Notes: generated from the letters alone by a model not told the origin. A stretch of 64,000 nucleotides of DNA from Nocardia wallacei (GCF_014466955.1 NZ_AP023396.1:4030001-4094000), one strand, 5' to 3'; shown: positions 1-10,360, numbered from the stretch's first letter. Translations and numbers: made by a program.

Positions 1-3000
1 CAGCGGCGCGGGCGGCCAGACATCGGTCAGGCGGCCGTAGTCGCGCTCCCATCGGATGATGTCGGCGCCGGCCACCGGGGTCAGGGGGAAATCGGAGGGG
101 GTGTGCCCGCCCGCGTGCGGGGTACCGGCGTGTGCGGCGAGCGCGCCGAGCGCGGTCACCCACAGGTCGGCCAGCTCCGAGACATCCGCCGCGTCGAGAA
201 GCGTTGCCGGATAGGTGAATCCGGCGTGCAGCCGAGTGCCGGTGATGATCGCGTTCACGTCGAGGGTGGCGGCGGCGGGCAGGTCGGGGTCCGCGGCGCC
301 GGTCGGGGCCGCGAGTACTCCGGCGCCACGGTCGTCGACTCGGCCCAGATAGTTGAAGGCGACCTGGCCGGGCATCGGTCCCGGCAGTTGTTCCGCGGTG
401 TCGGGGTTCAGGTAGCGCAGCAGCCCGTAGCCGATGCCGTGGTCGGGGATGGCGCGCAGCTGCTCCTTGACCGCCTTGAGCACCGCCCCGGCCGCGTCGG
501 AACCGGCGTGCGCGGCCTCGACATCGAAGCCGGTGAGGTCCAGTCGCACCGGATAGAGGGAGGTGCACCACCCGACCGTGCGGGACAGGTCCGCGCCCGG
601 CGCGAGCTGTTCCTCGCGGCCGTGGCCCTCCAGTCGCAGCAGCGTCACCGGTGCGTGCACGCCGCGTCGCGCGCGCCAGCGGGTCAGCGCCACGGCCAGG
701 CCGCAGACCAGGATCTCGTCGACACCGGCGTGGAACAGGCCGGGCACGACCCGGGTCAGGGTGTCGGTCACGGCATCGTCCACCGTGACCGCCACCGTCG
801 ACGTCCGTGCCGCGACATCCACGTCCGGGTCGAGCGGACGGTGCCCGAGCAGCGGATCCGGGGTGGCGCACAGGCGCCGCCACAGGCCGAGTTCGGCGAT
901 GCGGTCGGGTGCGTGGGCCGCGTCGACCAGCGCGTGCGCCCATCGCCGCATCGAGGTGCCCGGCGGATCCCATTGCGGTACCGCGCCTTCGGTGACCGCT
1001 GCCAGGGCGGTGAAGAAGTCGGGAATCAGGATTCGCCACGAGACGCCGTCCACCGCGATGTGGTGCGCGCAGATGATCAGCCGATCCGGGACGCCGGGGT
1101 CACCGGACACCAACCGCACGAACCGCACCACGACACCCGCCGCCGGGTCGAGGCGGTCGAGCGCGGCGTCGAATTCCGCCGCGGCAACGGATTCGGCTGT
1201 GTGCTCGGTGATCTCGCACACCCGCACCAGCTCCGCGGCAGCGATCGTGCCCGGCGGCGCGGTGTTGAGCCGCCACTCGCCCGCCCCGTCGCGAGACAAC
1301 CGGCTACGCAGCATGTCGTGGCGGTCGATGAGCGCGGTGACAGCGGCGACCAGGGTGTCGTGGCCGATGCCCGCCGGCAGTTCGATGGTGAGGCTCTGGT
1401 TGACGCGGCGGAAGCTGCCGCCGCGTTCGGTCAGCCAGCGGACGGCGGGCGGGAGCGGGAGTTCGCCGACGCCGCCACCGGGCAGCTCCGCCAGCCGCGC
1501 CGCCGGTTCGTCCGCCGATGTCCGTGCCGCGGCGGCGATTCCGGCCACCGTACGGTGTTCGAAGATCTCCCTGGGGGTGAGGTGCAGCCCCGCCGCTCGT
1601 GCGCGGGTGGCGAGCTGGATCGAGGTGATGCTGTCGCCGCCGAGTGCGAAGAAGGAGTCGTCGGGGCCGGGCCGGTCGATGCCGAGGACCTCGGCGAACA
1701 CGTCCGCCACCACCCGCTCGGCCGGTGTGCGGGGCGCCTGCGCCGAGCGCGGGCGGAAGACCGGATCGGGCAGGGCCGCCCAGTCCAGTTTGCCGTGGGC
1801 GGTCAACGGCAGCGCGTCGAGCGGCACGATGGCCGCTGGCCGCATGTACTCCGGAAGCCGTTGCGCCACATGGTCGTCCAGGACACCCGGGGCCAGCTCG
1901 TCGGACACCACGTAGGCGACCAGTCGCGATACCCCGGCCCCGGCCCGAGCGACGACGGCGGCCTGCGCCACCGCGTCGTGCTCGAGCAGCGCGGCCTCGA
2001 TCTCGGCCGGTTCGATCCGGTAACCGCGGACCTTCACCTGGTCGTCGCCGCGTCCGAGGTATTCGAGCTGACCGTCGGCGGTCCAGCGGGCCAGGTCGCC
2101 GGTGCGGTACAGCCGCGTGCCGGGCGCGCCGAAGGGGTCGGCCACGTAGCGGGACGCGGTGGCCGCCGGGCGCGCGTGGTAGCCGCGCGCCAGCTGATCT
2201 CCGGCGAGGTAGATCTCGCCCGGCGCACCGACCGGAGCGGGGCGCAGACGCGAATCCAACACCCGCACAGTCGTTCCCGGCAGGCCACGGCCGACGAGAC
2301 TGCCCCGCGCCGCGCCGGCGGTCGCCGGGTCCACCGCCAGGTGCGTGGCGTGCACCGTCGCCTCGGTGATGCCGTAGAGGTTCGACAGCCGCGGTCCGTT
2401 CGCGGGCCGGGCGTCGTACCACGCTCGCAGCCTGCGCAGGTCCAGGGCCTCGCCGCCGAGCACGACGTGCCGCAGCGCGGACCCGGTCGCCTCCTGGCCG
2501 AGCAAGGTGTAGAACGCGGACGGAGTCTGGCTGAGCACCGTGACGCGTTCGCGTTCGAGCAGTTCGCCGAATTCCGCCGGGGAGCGGGTGCGGCCGTGGT
2601 CCACCACGACGAGGGTGCCGCCGGAGGCGAGTGCGCCCCACATCTCCCATACCGAGAAGTCGAAGGCGTGGGAGTGGAACATCGTCCACACGTCGGTGGG
2701 CCCGATGTCGAGCAGGGCTCGGGTGGCGGTGAGCATCGCGACCACATTGCGGTGCGTGACGGATACGCCCTTCGGGCGGCCGGTGGAGCCGGAGGTGTAG
2801 AGCACGTAGGCGACGTTGTCCGGATTCGGCACGGCACACGCGGCATCTGTTGCCTCGCCGAGGTTGTCGAGAAGCAGGATCGGCCGGTCACCCTCCGGCA
2901 GCGCGGCGCGGTCGGCTGTCGTCGTCACCACGGCAGCCGGATTCGTCTCCGCCAGAACGAATTCCAGGCGCCGCGCCGGGTTGGCGAGATCGAGCGGCAC

Positions 3001-6000
3001 GTAAGCCGCTCCTGCCCGCAATACCCCCAGGATCGCCACGATCAACTCGGCGGAACGCGAGATACCCACGGCGACCAGAGATTCCGCGCCGACTCCCGCC
3101 ACGGCCAGTACCCGCGACAGCGCCGCGGAGGCCCGGTCCAGGTCACGGTAGGTCAGCGTGCGGGAGCCGTGTCGCACGGCGACGGCGTCCGGGCGCGCGG
3201 CGGCCTGCGTCTCGAACAGGGCGGCGAGCGTGGTGGCGGGCACCGGCCGCGCGGGCCGCTGCCAGCTCTCCAGCAGCTGCCGCTCGTGCGCGCCGAGCGG
3301 GTCCAGATCCGCCACGGCCGCATCGGGGTTCGCGGCGATCGCGAGCAGTATCCGCTCCAGCCGCTCACCCAGCCGGGCGGCGGTCGATTCCGCGAGCAGG
3401 TCCGGCCGCCGGCTCGTCAGCAGATGCAGCCGGTCGGACTGCCGGGCGGTGAGCGTCAGCGCGTAGTGGGTCGCCTCGCGGGAACGCAGCCCGGCGATGC
3501 CGAGTCCGGCGCTGGTCGCGGCATTCGCGCGCAACCGCGCCGCATCGAACGGGTAGGACTCGACGACCAGGAGGGTGTCGAACAGCCCACGCTCGCCGGC
3601 GGCGCGGCCGGGCACGGTGGCGAGGATGTCGGGCAGCCCGACATGCTGGTGCGGCGCCAGCTCGAACTGTTCGCGCTGGATACGGCGCAGCAGTGCGCGC
3701 ACCGGCTCGCCCGGCTCGGTCCGCACCCGGACCGGGACGGTGTTGATGAACAACCCGACCATGGATTCCACATCCGCCAACTCGGCCGGTCGGCCCGAGA
3801 CGGTGGTGCCGAACACGATGTCCGTCCGGTCGGTCAGCCGGGCCAGCAGGATCGCCCACGCGGCCTGCAGCAGCGTGTTCATGGTGATCTCGAGTTCGGC
3901 CGCCAGCCGCGAAAGCCGTTGTGTCCGCGCCGCGTCCACCACGTACTCGTGTTCGGAGGGCAGCACCGACGCGGTGCGCGCCCGTGCGTCCCCCGCCAGC
4001 AGTGTCGGCTCGGACACTCCCGACAGCGCGTCCGCCCAGGCGCGCACGGAGTCCGTAACATCATGGCGGGCAAGCCATTCGACATAATGGCGGTAGGGTC
4101 GCGGCGGGTCGAGCACGGCGCCGGCGTAACCGGCGACGAGTTCTCGCAGCAGCAGCGGGATGGACCAGCCGTCGAGCAGCAGATGGTGATAGGTGACGAC
4201 CAGCTGGGTGCGGCCACCGCCGAGGCGGGCCAGCAGGAACCGGAGCAGCGGCGGTCGCGCGAGATCGAACGGCGTGGCCCGTTCGGCGTCGAGGACACGT
4301 TCGTGCGCACCGTCCGGCGACTCGACCAGATCCAGTTCGCGCCATGGCAATACGGCGTCGGCGAGCACGAGTTGGACCGGCGCACCGGAGGCGTCGACGG
4401 TGAAGGCGGTGCGCAGGTTCGGGTGCCGCTTGAGCACCGCGGCAGCGGCCGATCGCAGTCGGTCGGCGTCGACGGTCCCGTCCAGGGTCAGTACCAGTTG
4501 CACGGTGTGGACGTCCACCGCGCGGGGGTCGAACAGCGCGTGGAACATCATGCCCGCCTGCAACGGCGACACCGGCCACACCTCGGTCAGGGCGGGGTAG
4601 CGCCGCTCCCAGGTCTCGATATCGCCCTGAGTGACGGTGACGAGCGGGAAGTCCGAGGGGGTGTGCCCGCCGCGGGTCCGGGGGTCGCGGGCGTGCCGCG
4701 CGACGGCCACCAGCGCCTCGCGCCACAACCCGATCAGCTCGCCGCCCGCCGCCTCGTCGAACAGCGTGCGCGCGTAGCCGATGCTGGTGCGAAGCCGGTC
4801 GCCGAGCACGATCGAGTCCACCTCGACCGCGCCCAGCGCGCCCCGCCGCGCGTCGGGCCGGATCGGCAGCGTCCCGAATTCGGGCGAGGGCAGCCAGCCG
4901 AGACCCGACAGCTCGGCCGGAATGTCGACGCCGGTGATGTGCCCGAAATAGTTGAACGAGATCTCGCCCGGCTCCTCGCGCGGCAGCCTCGCGGCCGTCT
5001 CCTCGTTCAGGTATCGGAGCAGGCCGTATCCGAAACCGTTGTGCGGTACGGCCCGCAGCTGTTCCTTGACGGCGCGCAGCGCGTCGCCCACGGCCGGGCC
5101 GCCGGCGAAGGCGTCGTCGAGATCCACGCCGGTGAGGTCGAGCCGGGCGGGCACGATCGAGGTGAACCAGCCGACGGTGCGGGACAGGTCGGCGCCCGGC
5201 ACCGCGTCCTGTTCGCGGCCGTGGCCTTCCAGCCGCAGCAGCACCGATCGTTCGCCGATACCGCGCCGCGACCGCCAGCGGACGACCGCCAGCGCGAGCG
5301 CGGTCAGCAGCGCGTCGGCGACGCGGGCCCGGTAGCGGCCGGGTATCGCGGTGAGCAGCGCGGCGGTGTCGCGTTCGTCGAGTTCGATCGCGGTGTGCGC
5401 CACGTTCGCGGCGAGGTCCCGGCTCGGATCGAACGGGCGGTCGCCGAAGGCCGGGGCGGGGCCCTCGACAATGCTTCGCCAGACCGGCAATTCGGCGCTC
5501 CGGTCGTCATCGCGCGCAGCCTCGACCAGGGCGTGCGCCCACGCCCGCATGGAGGTGCCGACGGCGGGCAGCACGGGGGCGGCGCCCGCCGACACGGCCG
5601 CCCACGCGGCGACGAAGTCGGGCAGCAGTACTCGCCAGGACACGCCGTCGACGGCGATGTGGTGCGCGGCGACGATCAGCAGGCCCGGCGACCGCGTGGA
5701 TCTCGGCGTCAGCCAGACGAAACGCAGCACCGCGCCGGTCGCCGGGTCGATCCGGTCGACCGCGGCGTTCAGCTCGGCCGTGGCGAACGCCGTCAGCTCC
5801 GCGCCGGTGAGGTCGTCGTGGACGACATGATCGATGAGCGTGTCGACGTCGACGCTGCCGGGCGGGGCGACGGTCAGCCGCCACTCCCCCGTGGCGTCGC
5901 GGTACAGCCGCGATCGCAGCATGTCGTGCTGGTCCACGACCGCGGTGATGGTGGAAACCATTGCGGCGCGGTCGATCCCGTCGGGCAGCTCCAGGGTGAG

Positions 6001-9000
6001 CGACTGGCAGAAGCGGCCGAAGTCGCTGCCGCGCTCGACCAGGAACCGGATCACCGGGGTGAGCGGCAGGTCGCCCACGCCGCCGCCGGGCGGTTCCGCG
6101 AGCCGGGGCGCGTCCCCGTCCGCGACCGCGGCGACGGCGGCGAGCCGGGCGACGGTGCGGTGTTCGTACACCTGCTGTGCGGTCACCGCGATGCCGCGCG
6201 AGCGTGCGCGTGACACCAGCAGAATCGACATGATGCTGTCGCCGCCGAGGGCGAAGAAGGATTCGTCGACGCCGACGGTGTCGCGGCCGAGCACCTCGGC
6301 GAACACACCGGCCAGAGTGCGTTCGGTCGCGGTGCCGGGCGCCCGGAAGGCCACCGGCTCGGCGGCCGGTTCGGGCAGTGCGGCCCGGTCCACCTTGCCG
6401 GACCGGTTCAACGGGAACTCGTCGAGCACGACGATCCGCGACGGCACCAGGTGTCCCGGCAGGGTCTCGCGCAGCCGCCGTTCCAGCGCCTCGGGATCGA
6501 GGTGGTGCCCGGCCGCGGCCGTGACATAGGCGACCAGGCGCTCGGAGCCCGCCGTGGCGCGCACGACGACGACCGCGCGGTCGACCTGTTCCTGTTCGGC
6601 CAGGACCGCCTCGATCTCGCCGAGCTCGATGCGAATGCCGCGCAGTTTCACTTGGAAGTCGGTGCGGCCCAGGTATTCCAGCTCGCCGTGCCCGGTCGAG
6701 CGCACGATGTCGCCCGTCCGGTACAGCCGCCCGCCGGGCGTGCCGAACGGGTCGGCGACGAACCGTCCGGCGGTCGGGCCGGGATGCTCGGCGTAGCCGC
6801 GGGCGAGGGCCGTGCCACCGAGGTAGAGTTCGCCGGGCAGGCCCGCCGCGACAGGATGCAGACAGGAGTCGAGCACGTACGCGCGGGTGTCCCCGCCCGG
6901 TGCGCCGATGGGGATCGCGCCGCGGTGGTCGCCGCCGATCTCGTGGCGGGTGACGGCGACGGTCGCCTCCGTCGGGCCGTAGAGGTTGTCGAGCCGGGCG
7001 TCCGGCGCGGCGGCGGAAAGGTCCCGGCCGACAGCGGATGTCAGCGCCTCACCGGCGACGAGCACGCGGCGCACGCTCGGCGGCAAGGGCTCGGCCACCG
7101 CGCGCCGGTGCGCGACGAACGTCGACGGCGTGAATTGCACCGTGGTGACGTCGTTCTCGGCGACCGCGCGCGCAAGCTCGAGGGGCTCGCGGTACGCGCC
7201 GGACGCGCCGACCACGACCCTGGCCCCGGATACGAACGGCCACAGCACTTCCCACGCCGACACGTCGAACGACAGCGCGGTCTTGCGCAGCACCACGTCG
7301 GTGCCGTCGAGCCCGTGCACGTGCTGCATCCACGCGAGGTGCGCGCATACGGCGGCGTGCGGCACGCCGACGCCCTTGGGCCGCCCCGTCGACCCCGAAG
7401 TGAACAGCACATACGCCAGATTCTCCGGCCGCAGCGGCGCGATCCGCTCGGCATCGGTCACCGGGGTGGCCGACTCACCGGACAGGTCGAGGTGAAGCAC
7501 CATGCTGTCGGACGACGGGCGGAGCCGGTCGCCGGCAGCGGCGAGGGCGGGCGAACCAGCGGGCAGACCGAGTGCGTCGAGGCGCAGTGTGCTTTCGGAC
7601 GACGGGGCGAACCGGTCGCCGGCAGCGGCGAGGGCGGACGAACCAGCGGGCAGATCGAATGCGTCGGGGCGCACCGTGCTTTCGGGCGGTGGGGCGAGCC
7701 GGTCAGCCTCGTCGGTTGGGGTGGGTGAGCTGCTGGGCAGGCCCAACCCGTCGATGCTGAGTACCGGTGGGCCGGGCGGTGGGTCGAATCGGTCGCGGCG
7801 GGTGGTGAGGATGCATATCGGGCGGGTGATGGCGAGTTGGTGGGCGTGTCGGTTGCGGGGGTGGGTGGGGTCGAGGGGAACATAGGCGGCCCCGCTGGCC
7901 AGGACCGCGTGCACCGCGACGATCTGTTCGATGGACGGGTCCATTGCTACGGCCACCAGTCGCTCCGGGCCCGCACCGAGGCGAATCAGAATGCGCGCCA
8001 GGCGATTCGAGGCGGCGTGCAGGTCCGCATAGGACACAGTGCGGGTGGAGGCGACCAGCGCGACCGAATCCGGTGTGCGGGAAACCTGTTGCGCCAGCAG
8101 GTCTGCCAGCGTCGTAGGTAGCAGGTCGGCGAGGCGGGCGCGCGATCCCGCCAGGTGCTCGATGTCGCCGGATCCGGCCGAGCCGATAGGTCCGACCGGC
8201 GTGCGCGGGCCCGCGAGGGGTTCCATGTCGTCGGGCCCGGCCGAGCCGATGCGTCCGACCGGCGTGCGCGGGTTACGGGCGAGGCGGTCGAGCAGCCGCG
8301 TGAAGGCGTGCCGGTGGGTCGGGTGCGCGGTGGCGACGGCGAGCTGCCAGCCGCTGGCGGCGCGGTCGTCCACACACACGGTGAACCCGTGGCCCCGGCC
8401 GAAGGACGCGGTCACCGGGGACCCGCTCAGCTGCCGCACCGCCCCGCCGCCGAGGACGCGCACCGCGAGCGGCCACTGCCCGTGCACCGGCGCGCCGGGC
8501 CAGGGTTCGTCGATGTCCGGCAGGTAGCGGTGGCGCCGGGCCCGGCGCAGTGCCAGCCCGGCCTGTTTGGCGATGCTGTCGAAATTCGCGTGCGGCGACA
8601 CCGGAATGCGCAGCGGCACAGGGTTTTCCCCGTCCGACACGCCGATCACGTACTCGTCGGTCGAGGTCGAGCGCGTCGCGTAGACCGCCAGCGCCGCCCC
8701 GATCACGGCCGCCGCGCCGCCGCCGCAGGACCGCGCGATCCTGGTGAGGTCGGCCGACGCCGTCACCTCGGACCACAATTCACCCGAGCCGGCCGGGCCG
8801 GGCAGCGCGGCGGGCAGGGGTGCGGGCCGGGCGGCATCGGCGAGGGACTGCTCCCAGAATGCGCGATCGGGCGCCCAGGCGCCGGATTCGCGATAGCGGC
8901 GCTCACCGTCCAGCCGGTCGGCGGTCGCGCCGAACGGTGCGGTCGGCGGCGGGTCCGTACGCACGCCCTCCAGTACCTCGCGCACGCGGGCGACGATCGC

Positions 9001-9420
9001 GAGCGCGCCCGGTTCGTCGTTGACCAGGTGGTGATAGCGCTGATACCAGCCCACGCGGCCGTCGGCGAACCGGATCACCACCTGCCGGTGCAGCGGACCG
9101 CGGGCGATATCCATTGCGCGCGAACGCTCTTCGGCGATCCACGCCGACACGAACCGGTCCGGGTCCGGGCCGTCGGCGACGAGTGCGCCGACCGGGGCGG
9201 GCGCGGTCTCGCGGACCCGCGGCACGCCGGTGTCCTCGACGCGAAACACGCTGTGCAGCACCGGGCATTCGGCCACCACGGCCTCGATGGCGCTCCGCAG
9301 CGCCTCCGGGTCCATCGTGCCGAGCTCGAGATACAGCTCGACACCGCCATCGCGCGCCGCGAGCGCCGCGCGCTGCGTATCACCGGGCACCCACGCGTCG
9401 GCGCTCTCAGCGATAGTCAT
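1..9420 (-). CDS. Multimodular non-ribosomal peptide synthetase, C*-A-PCP-E-C-A-PCP-E-C..., 3' end outside window
   Basis: The reading frame is open from an ATG at 9420 to the left edge (3140 codons). Domains in order: a divergent condensation domain (about 9420-8290, motif HHLVNDE, the final Gly of HHxxxDG lost); adenylation A1 (about 8110-6390); PCP (LGGDSIMS near 6240); epimerization (HHIAVDGVSWR near 5660); condensation (HHLLLDG near 4190); adenylation A2 (about 3250-1790); PCP (LGGDSITS near 1636); epimerization (HHIAVDGVSWR near 1060); and the start of a third C domain at the edge. Binding-pocket residues read by eye are DVWQLALVA(K) for A1 and DFWSVGLVH(K) for A2. The latter is close to published Thr codes; A1 is unassigned. 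Two E domains imply two D-residues, the second probably D-Thr or D-allo-Thr. The start lies inside the last 14 bases of the upstream dehydrogenase gene, so the two are probably coupled. Two in-frame minisatellites lie in the first module. Confidence 0.95.
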   Translation of the reverse strand, partial: MTIAESADAWVPGDTQRAALAARDGGVELYLELGTMDPEALRSAIEAVVAECPVLHSVFRVEDTGVPRVRETAPAPVGALVADGPDPDRFVSAWIAEERSRAMDIARGPLHRQVVIRFADGRVGWYQRYHHLVNDEPGALAIVARVREVLEGVRTDPPPTAPFGATADRLDGERRYRESGAWAPDRAFWEQSLADAARPAPLPAALPGPAGSGELWSEVTASADLTRIARSCGGGAAAVIGAALAVYATRSTSTDEYVIGVSDGENPVPLRIPVSPHANFDSIAKQAGLALRRARRHRYLPDIDEPWPGAPVHGQWPLAVRVLGGGAVRQLSGSPVTASFGRGHGFTVCVDDRAASGWQLAVATAHPTHRHAFTRLLDRLARNPRTPVGRIGSAGPDDMEPLAGPRTPVGPIGSAGSGDIEHLAGSRARLADLLPTTLADLLAQQVSRTPDSVALVASTRTVSYADLHAASNRLARILIRLGAGPERLVAVAMDPSIEQIVAVHAVLASGAAYVPLDPTHPRNRHAHQLAITRPICILTTRRDRFDPPPGPPVLSIDGLGLPSSSPTPTDEADRLAPPPESTVRPDAFDLPAGSSALAAAGDRFAPSSESTLRLDALGLPAGSPALAAAGDRLRPSSDSMVLHLDLSGESATPVTDAERIAPLRPENLAYVLFTSGSTGRPKGVGVPHAAVCAHLAWMQHVHGLDGTDVVLRKTALSFDVSAWEVLWPFVSGARVVVGASGAYREPLELARAVAENDVTTVQFTPSTFVAHRRAVAEPLPPSVRRVLVAGEALTSAVGRDLSAAAPDARLDNLYGPTEATVAVTRHEIGGDHRGAIPIGAPGGDTRAYVLDSCLHPVAAGLPGELYLGGTALARGYAEHPGPTAGRFVADPFGTPGGRLYRTGDIVRSTGHGELEYLGRTDFQVKLRGIRIELGEIEAVLAEQEQVDRAVVVVRATAGSERLVAYVTAAAGHHLDPEALERRLRETLPGHLVPSRIVVLDEFPLNRSGKVDRAALPEPAAEPVAFRAPGTATERTLAGVFAEVLGRDTVGVDESFFALGGDSIMSILLVSRARSRGIAVTAQQVYEHRTVARLAAVAAVADGDAPRLAEPPGGGVGDLPLTPVIRFLVERGSDFGRFCQSLTLELPDGIDRAAMVSTITAVVDQHDMLRSRLYRDATGEWRLTVAPPGSVDVDTLIDHVVHDDLTGAELTAFATAELNAAVDRIDPATGAVLRFVWLTPRSTRSPGLLIVAAHHIAVDGVSWRVLLPDFVAAWAAVSAGAAPVLPAVGTSMRAWAHALVEAARDDDRSAELPVWRSIVEGPAPAFGDRPFDPSRDLAANVAHTAIELDERDTAALLTAIPGRYRARVADALLTALALAVVRWRSRRGIGERSVLLRLEGHGREQDAVPGADLSRTVGWFTSIVPARLDLTGVDLDDAFAGGPAVGDALRAVKEQLRAVPHNGFGYGLLRYLNEETAARLPREEPGEISFNYFGHITGVDIPAELSGLGWLPSPEFGTLPIRPDARRGALGAVEVDSIVLGDRLRTSIGYARTLFDEAAGGELIGLWREALVAVARHARDPRTRGGHTPSDFPLVTVTQGDIETWERRYPALTEVWPVSPLQAGMMFHALFDPRAVDVHTVQLVLTLDGTVDADRLRSAAAAVLKRHPNLRTAFTVDASGAPVQLVLADAVLPWRELDLVESPDGAHERVLDAERATPFDLARPPLLRFLLARLGGGRTQLVVTYHHLLLDGWSIPLLLRELVAGYAGAVLDPPRPYRHYVEWLARHDVTDSVRAWADALSGVSEPTLLAGDARARTASVLPSEHEYVVDAARTQRLSRLAAELEITMNTLLQAAWAILLARLTDRTDIVFGTTVSGRPAELADVESMVGLFINTVPVRVRTEPGEPVRALLRRIQREQFELAPHQHVGLPDILATVPGRAAGERGLFDTLLVVESYPFDAARLRANAATSAGLGIAGLRSREATHYALTLTARQSDRLHLLTSRRPDLLAESTAARLGERLERILLAIAANPDAAVADLDPLGAHERQLLESWQRPARPVPATTLAALFETQAAARPDAVAVRHGSRTLTYRDLDRASAALSRVLAVAGVGAESLVAVGISRSAELIVAILGVLRAGAAYVPLDLANPARRLEFVLAETNPAAVVTTTADRAALPEGDRPILLLDNLGEATDAACAVPNPDNVAYVLYTSGSTGRPKGVSVTHRNVVAMLTATRALLDIGPTDVWTMFHSHAFDFSVWEMWGALASGGTLVVVDHGRTRSPAEFGELLERERVTVLSQTPSAFYTLLGQEATGSALRHVVLGGEALDLRRLRAWYDARPANGPRLSNLYGITEATVHATHLAVDPATAGAARGSLVGRGLPGTTVRVLDSRLRPAPVGAPGEIYLAGDQLARGYHARPAATASRYVADPFGAPGTRLYRTGDLARWTADGQLEYLGRGDDQVKVRGYRIEPAEIEAALLEHDAVAQAAVVARAGAGVSRLVAYVVSDELAPGVLDDHVAQRLPEYMRPAAIVPLDALPLTAHGKLDWAALPDPVFRPRSAQAPRTPAERVVADVFAEVLGIDRPGPDDSFFALGGDSITSIQLATRARAAGLHLTPREIFEHRTVAGIAAAARTSADEPAARLAELPGGGVGELPLPPAVRWLTERGGSFRRVNQSLTIELPAGIGHDTLVAAVTALIDRHDMLRSRLSRDGAGEWRLNTAPPGTIAAAELVRVCEITEHTAESVAAAEFDAALDRLDPAAGVVVRFVRLVSGDPGVPDRLIICAHHIAVDGVSWRILIPDFFTALAAVTEGAVPQWDPPGTSMRRWAHALVDAAHAPDRIAELGLWRRLCATPDPLLGHRPLDPDVDVAARTSTVAVTVDDAVTDTLTRVVPGLFHAGVDEILVCGLAVALTRWRARRGVHAPVTLLRLEGHGREEQLAPGADLSRTVGWCTSLYPVRLDLTGFDVEAAHAGSDAAGAVLKAVKEQLRAIPDHGIGYGLLRYLNPDTAEQLPGPMPGQVAFNYLGRVDDRGAGVLAAPTGAADPDLPAAATLDVNAIITGTRLHAGFTYPATLLDAADVSELADLWVTALGALAAHAGTPHAGGHTPSDFPLTPVAGADIIRWERDYGRLTDVWPPAPL
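7504..7764. repeat. 87-bp tandem repeat inside adenylation domain A1
   Basis: Two near-identical 87-bp units (7504-7590 and 7591-7677) and a diverged third (7678-7764) sit in frame in the NRPS gene, encoding 29-residue units of the type DLPAGSSALAAAGD. They fall between the N-terminal part of the A domain and the phosphate loop TSGSTGRPKG, where typical A domains have only a short loop. The domain's catalytic motifs after the insertion are intact. Confidence 0.85.
8158..8283. repeat. 63-bp tandem repeat in the C*-A1 linker
   Basis: Two in-frame copies of about 63 bp encode 21-residue units containing PRTPVGxIGSAG. They lie in the linker between the first, divergent condensation domain and adenylation domain A1. 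Confidence 0.8.
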
Positions 9421-10360
9421 GGAAGCCCCGTCCCGTCTTGCGGCCGAAATGCCCGGCGTCCACCAGGGCGGCGAGTGCGGGCGGCACCCGGTAGTGCGGC
9501 TCGCCGGTCTCCTGCCGCAGCACCTCGATGGTGTCGGCGACGTTGTCCAGGCCGATGAGGTCGGCGGTGCGCAGCGGGCCCATCCGATGCCCGAGGCACT
9601 GTTCGAACAGCGCGTCGACGGTCTCGGCGTCCGTGCCGGTATCCAGGGTGGCGGCGGCCTCGGCGATGGACAGCATCAGGACCCGGTTCAGCACGAAGCC
9701 GGGGCGGTCGCCGACGACGATCGCCTCCTTGCCCAGCGCCGTCACCAGGCCGATGGCACGCGCCAGCGCGGACGGCGCGGTCCGCTCGCCGCGCACGACC
9801 TCCACCGCGGTCGTCAACGGCGCGGGGTTCATGAAGTGCAGGCCCAGCACACGGTCGGGCCGCCGGGTCGCGGCGGCCAGACGCGCGATCGGGATGGCGG
9901 AGGTGCACGACGCGAAGACGGCGTCCGCGCGGCAGTGCCGGTCCAGTTCGCCGAACAGCTTCTCCTTCAGCGCGATTCGCTCGGTGGCGCATTCGATGAC
10001 GAAGTCGATCTCGCCGAGTTCGTCGATCCGCCGCAGCCACCGCACCCGTCCGGCGGTGCCGGTGGCGGTGCGGCGGTCGCCGCGCCCCAGCAGCAGTGCC
10101 AGGCGCACCGCGTCGGACAGGCCGCGGCGGGCGCGTTCGGTGGTGGCGTCGTCGGGCTCGACCACCTCGACCCGGTATCCGGCCTGCGCCAGGCACTGCG
10201 CGAGGCCGGTGCCCATGGTGCCCGCGCCGATCACCGCGACGATCCGGATGCTGTTCGCGTCCCCGGGGGCCGGGGCGTCTCCATTGTCGGTCACCGTGCC
10301 TGCCTCGTCTTCGCTCATCGCACTGTCGTTGCCGCGCACCGGGTTTGCGCCCCCGCTCAC
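9407..10360 (-). CDS. 3-hydroxyacyl-CoA dehydrogenase family protein (FkbK-like), hydroxymalonyl-ACP formation
   Basis: This 317-residue protein has an N-terminal Rossmann fold (IRIVAVIGAGTMG, GxGxxG at residues 45-50), the LHFMNPAP segment with the catalytic His, and a C-terminal 3-hydroxyacyl-CoA dehydrogenase domain. In methoxymalonyl- and hydroxymalonyl-ACP pathways a member of this family (FkbK, ZmaG) oxidises the C3 hydroxyl of glyceryl-ACP to the aldehyde. The other pathway genes in the same operon make that role likely. The GTG start overlaps the stop of the upstream PKS gene (GTGA), and the 3' end overlaps the NRPS start. An internal ATG at residue 15 is a possible alternative start, because the first 35 residues look unstructured. 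A generic 3-hydroxybutyryl-CoA dehydrogenase role is the alternative. Confidence 0.85.
   Translation of the reverse strand: MSGGANPVRGNDSAMSEDEAGTVTDNGDAPAPGDANSIRIVAVIGAGTMGTGLAQCLAQAGYRVEVVEPDDATTERARRGLSDAVRLALLLGRGDRRTATGTAGRVRWLRRIDELGEIDFVIECATERIALKEKLFGELDRHCRADAVFASCTSAIPIARLAAATRRPDRVLGLHFMNPAPLTTAVEVVRGERTAPSALARAIGLVTALGKEAIVVGDRPGFVLNRVLMLSIAEAAATLDTGTDAETVDALFEQCLGHRMGPLRTADLIGLDNVADTIEVLRQETGEPHYRVPPALAALVDAGHFGRKTGRGFHDYR

Noticed and set aside
103..6213. A plus-strand open frame of about 2000 codons
   Set aside because: It is exactly antisense to NRPS domains with full motifs on the minus strand, and its protein is Arg/Gly/Gln-rich with no domain; high-GC DNA opens such frames.
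6400..8110. Naming the substrate of adenylation domain A1
   Set aside because: The pocket reading DVWQLALVA does not match a code I can recall with confidence, so no substrate is given.
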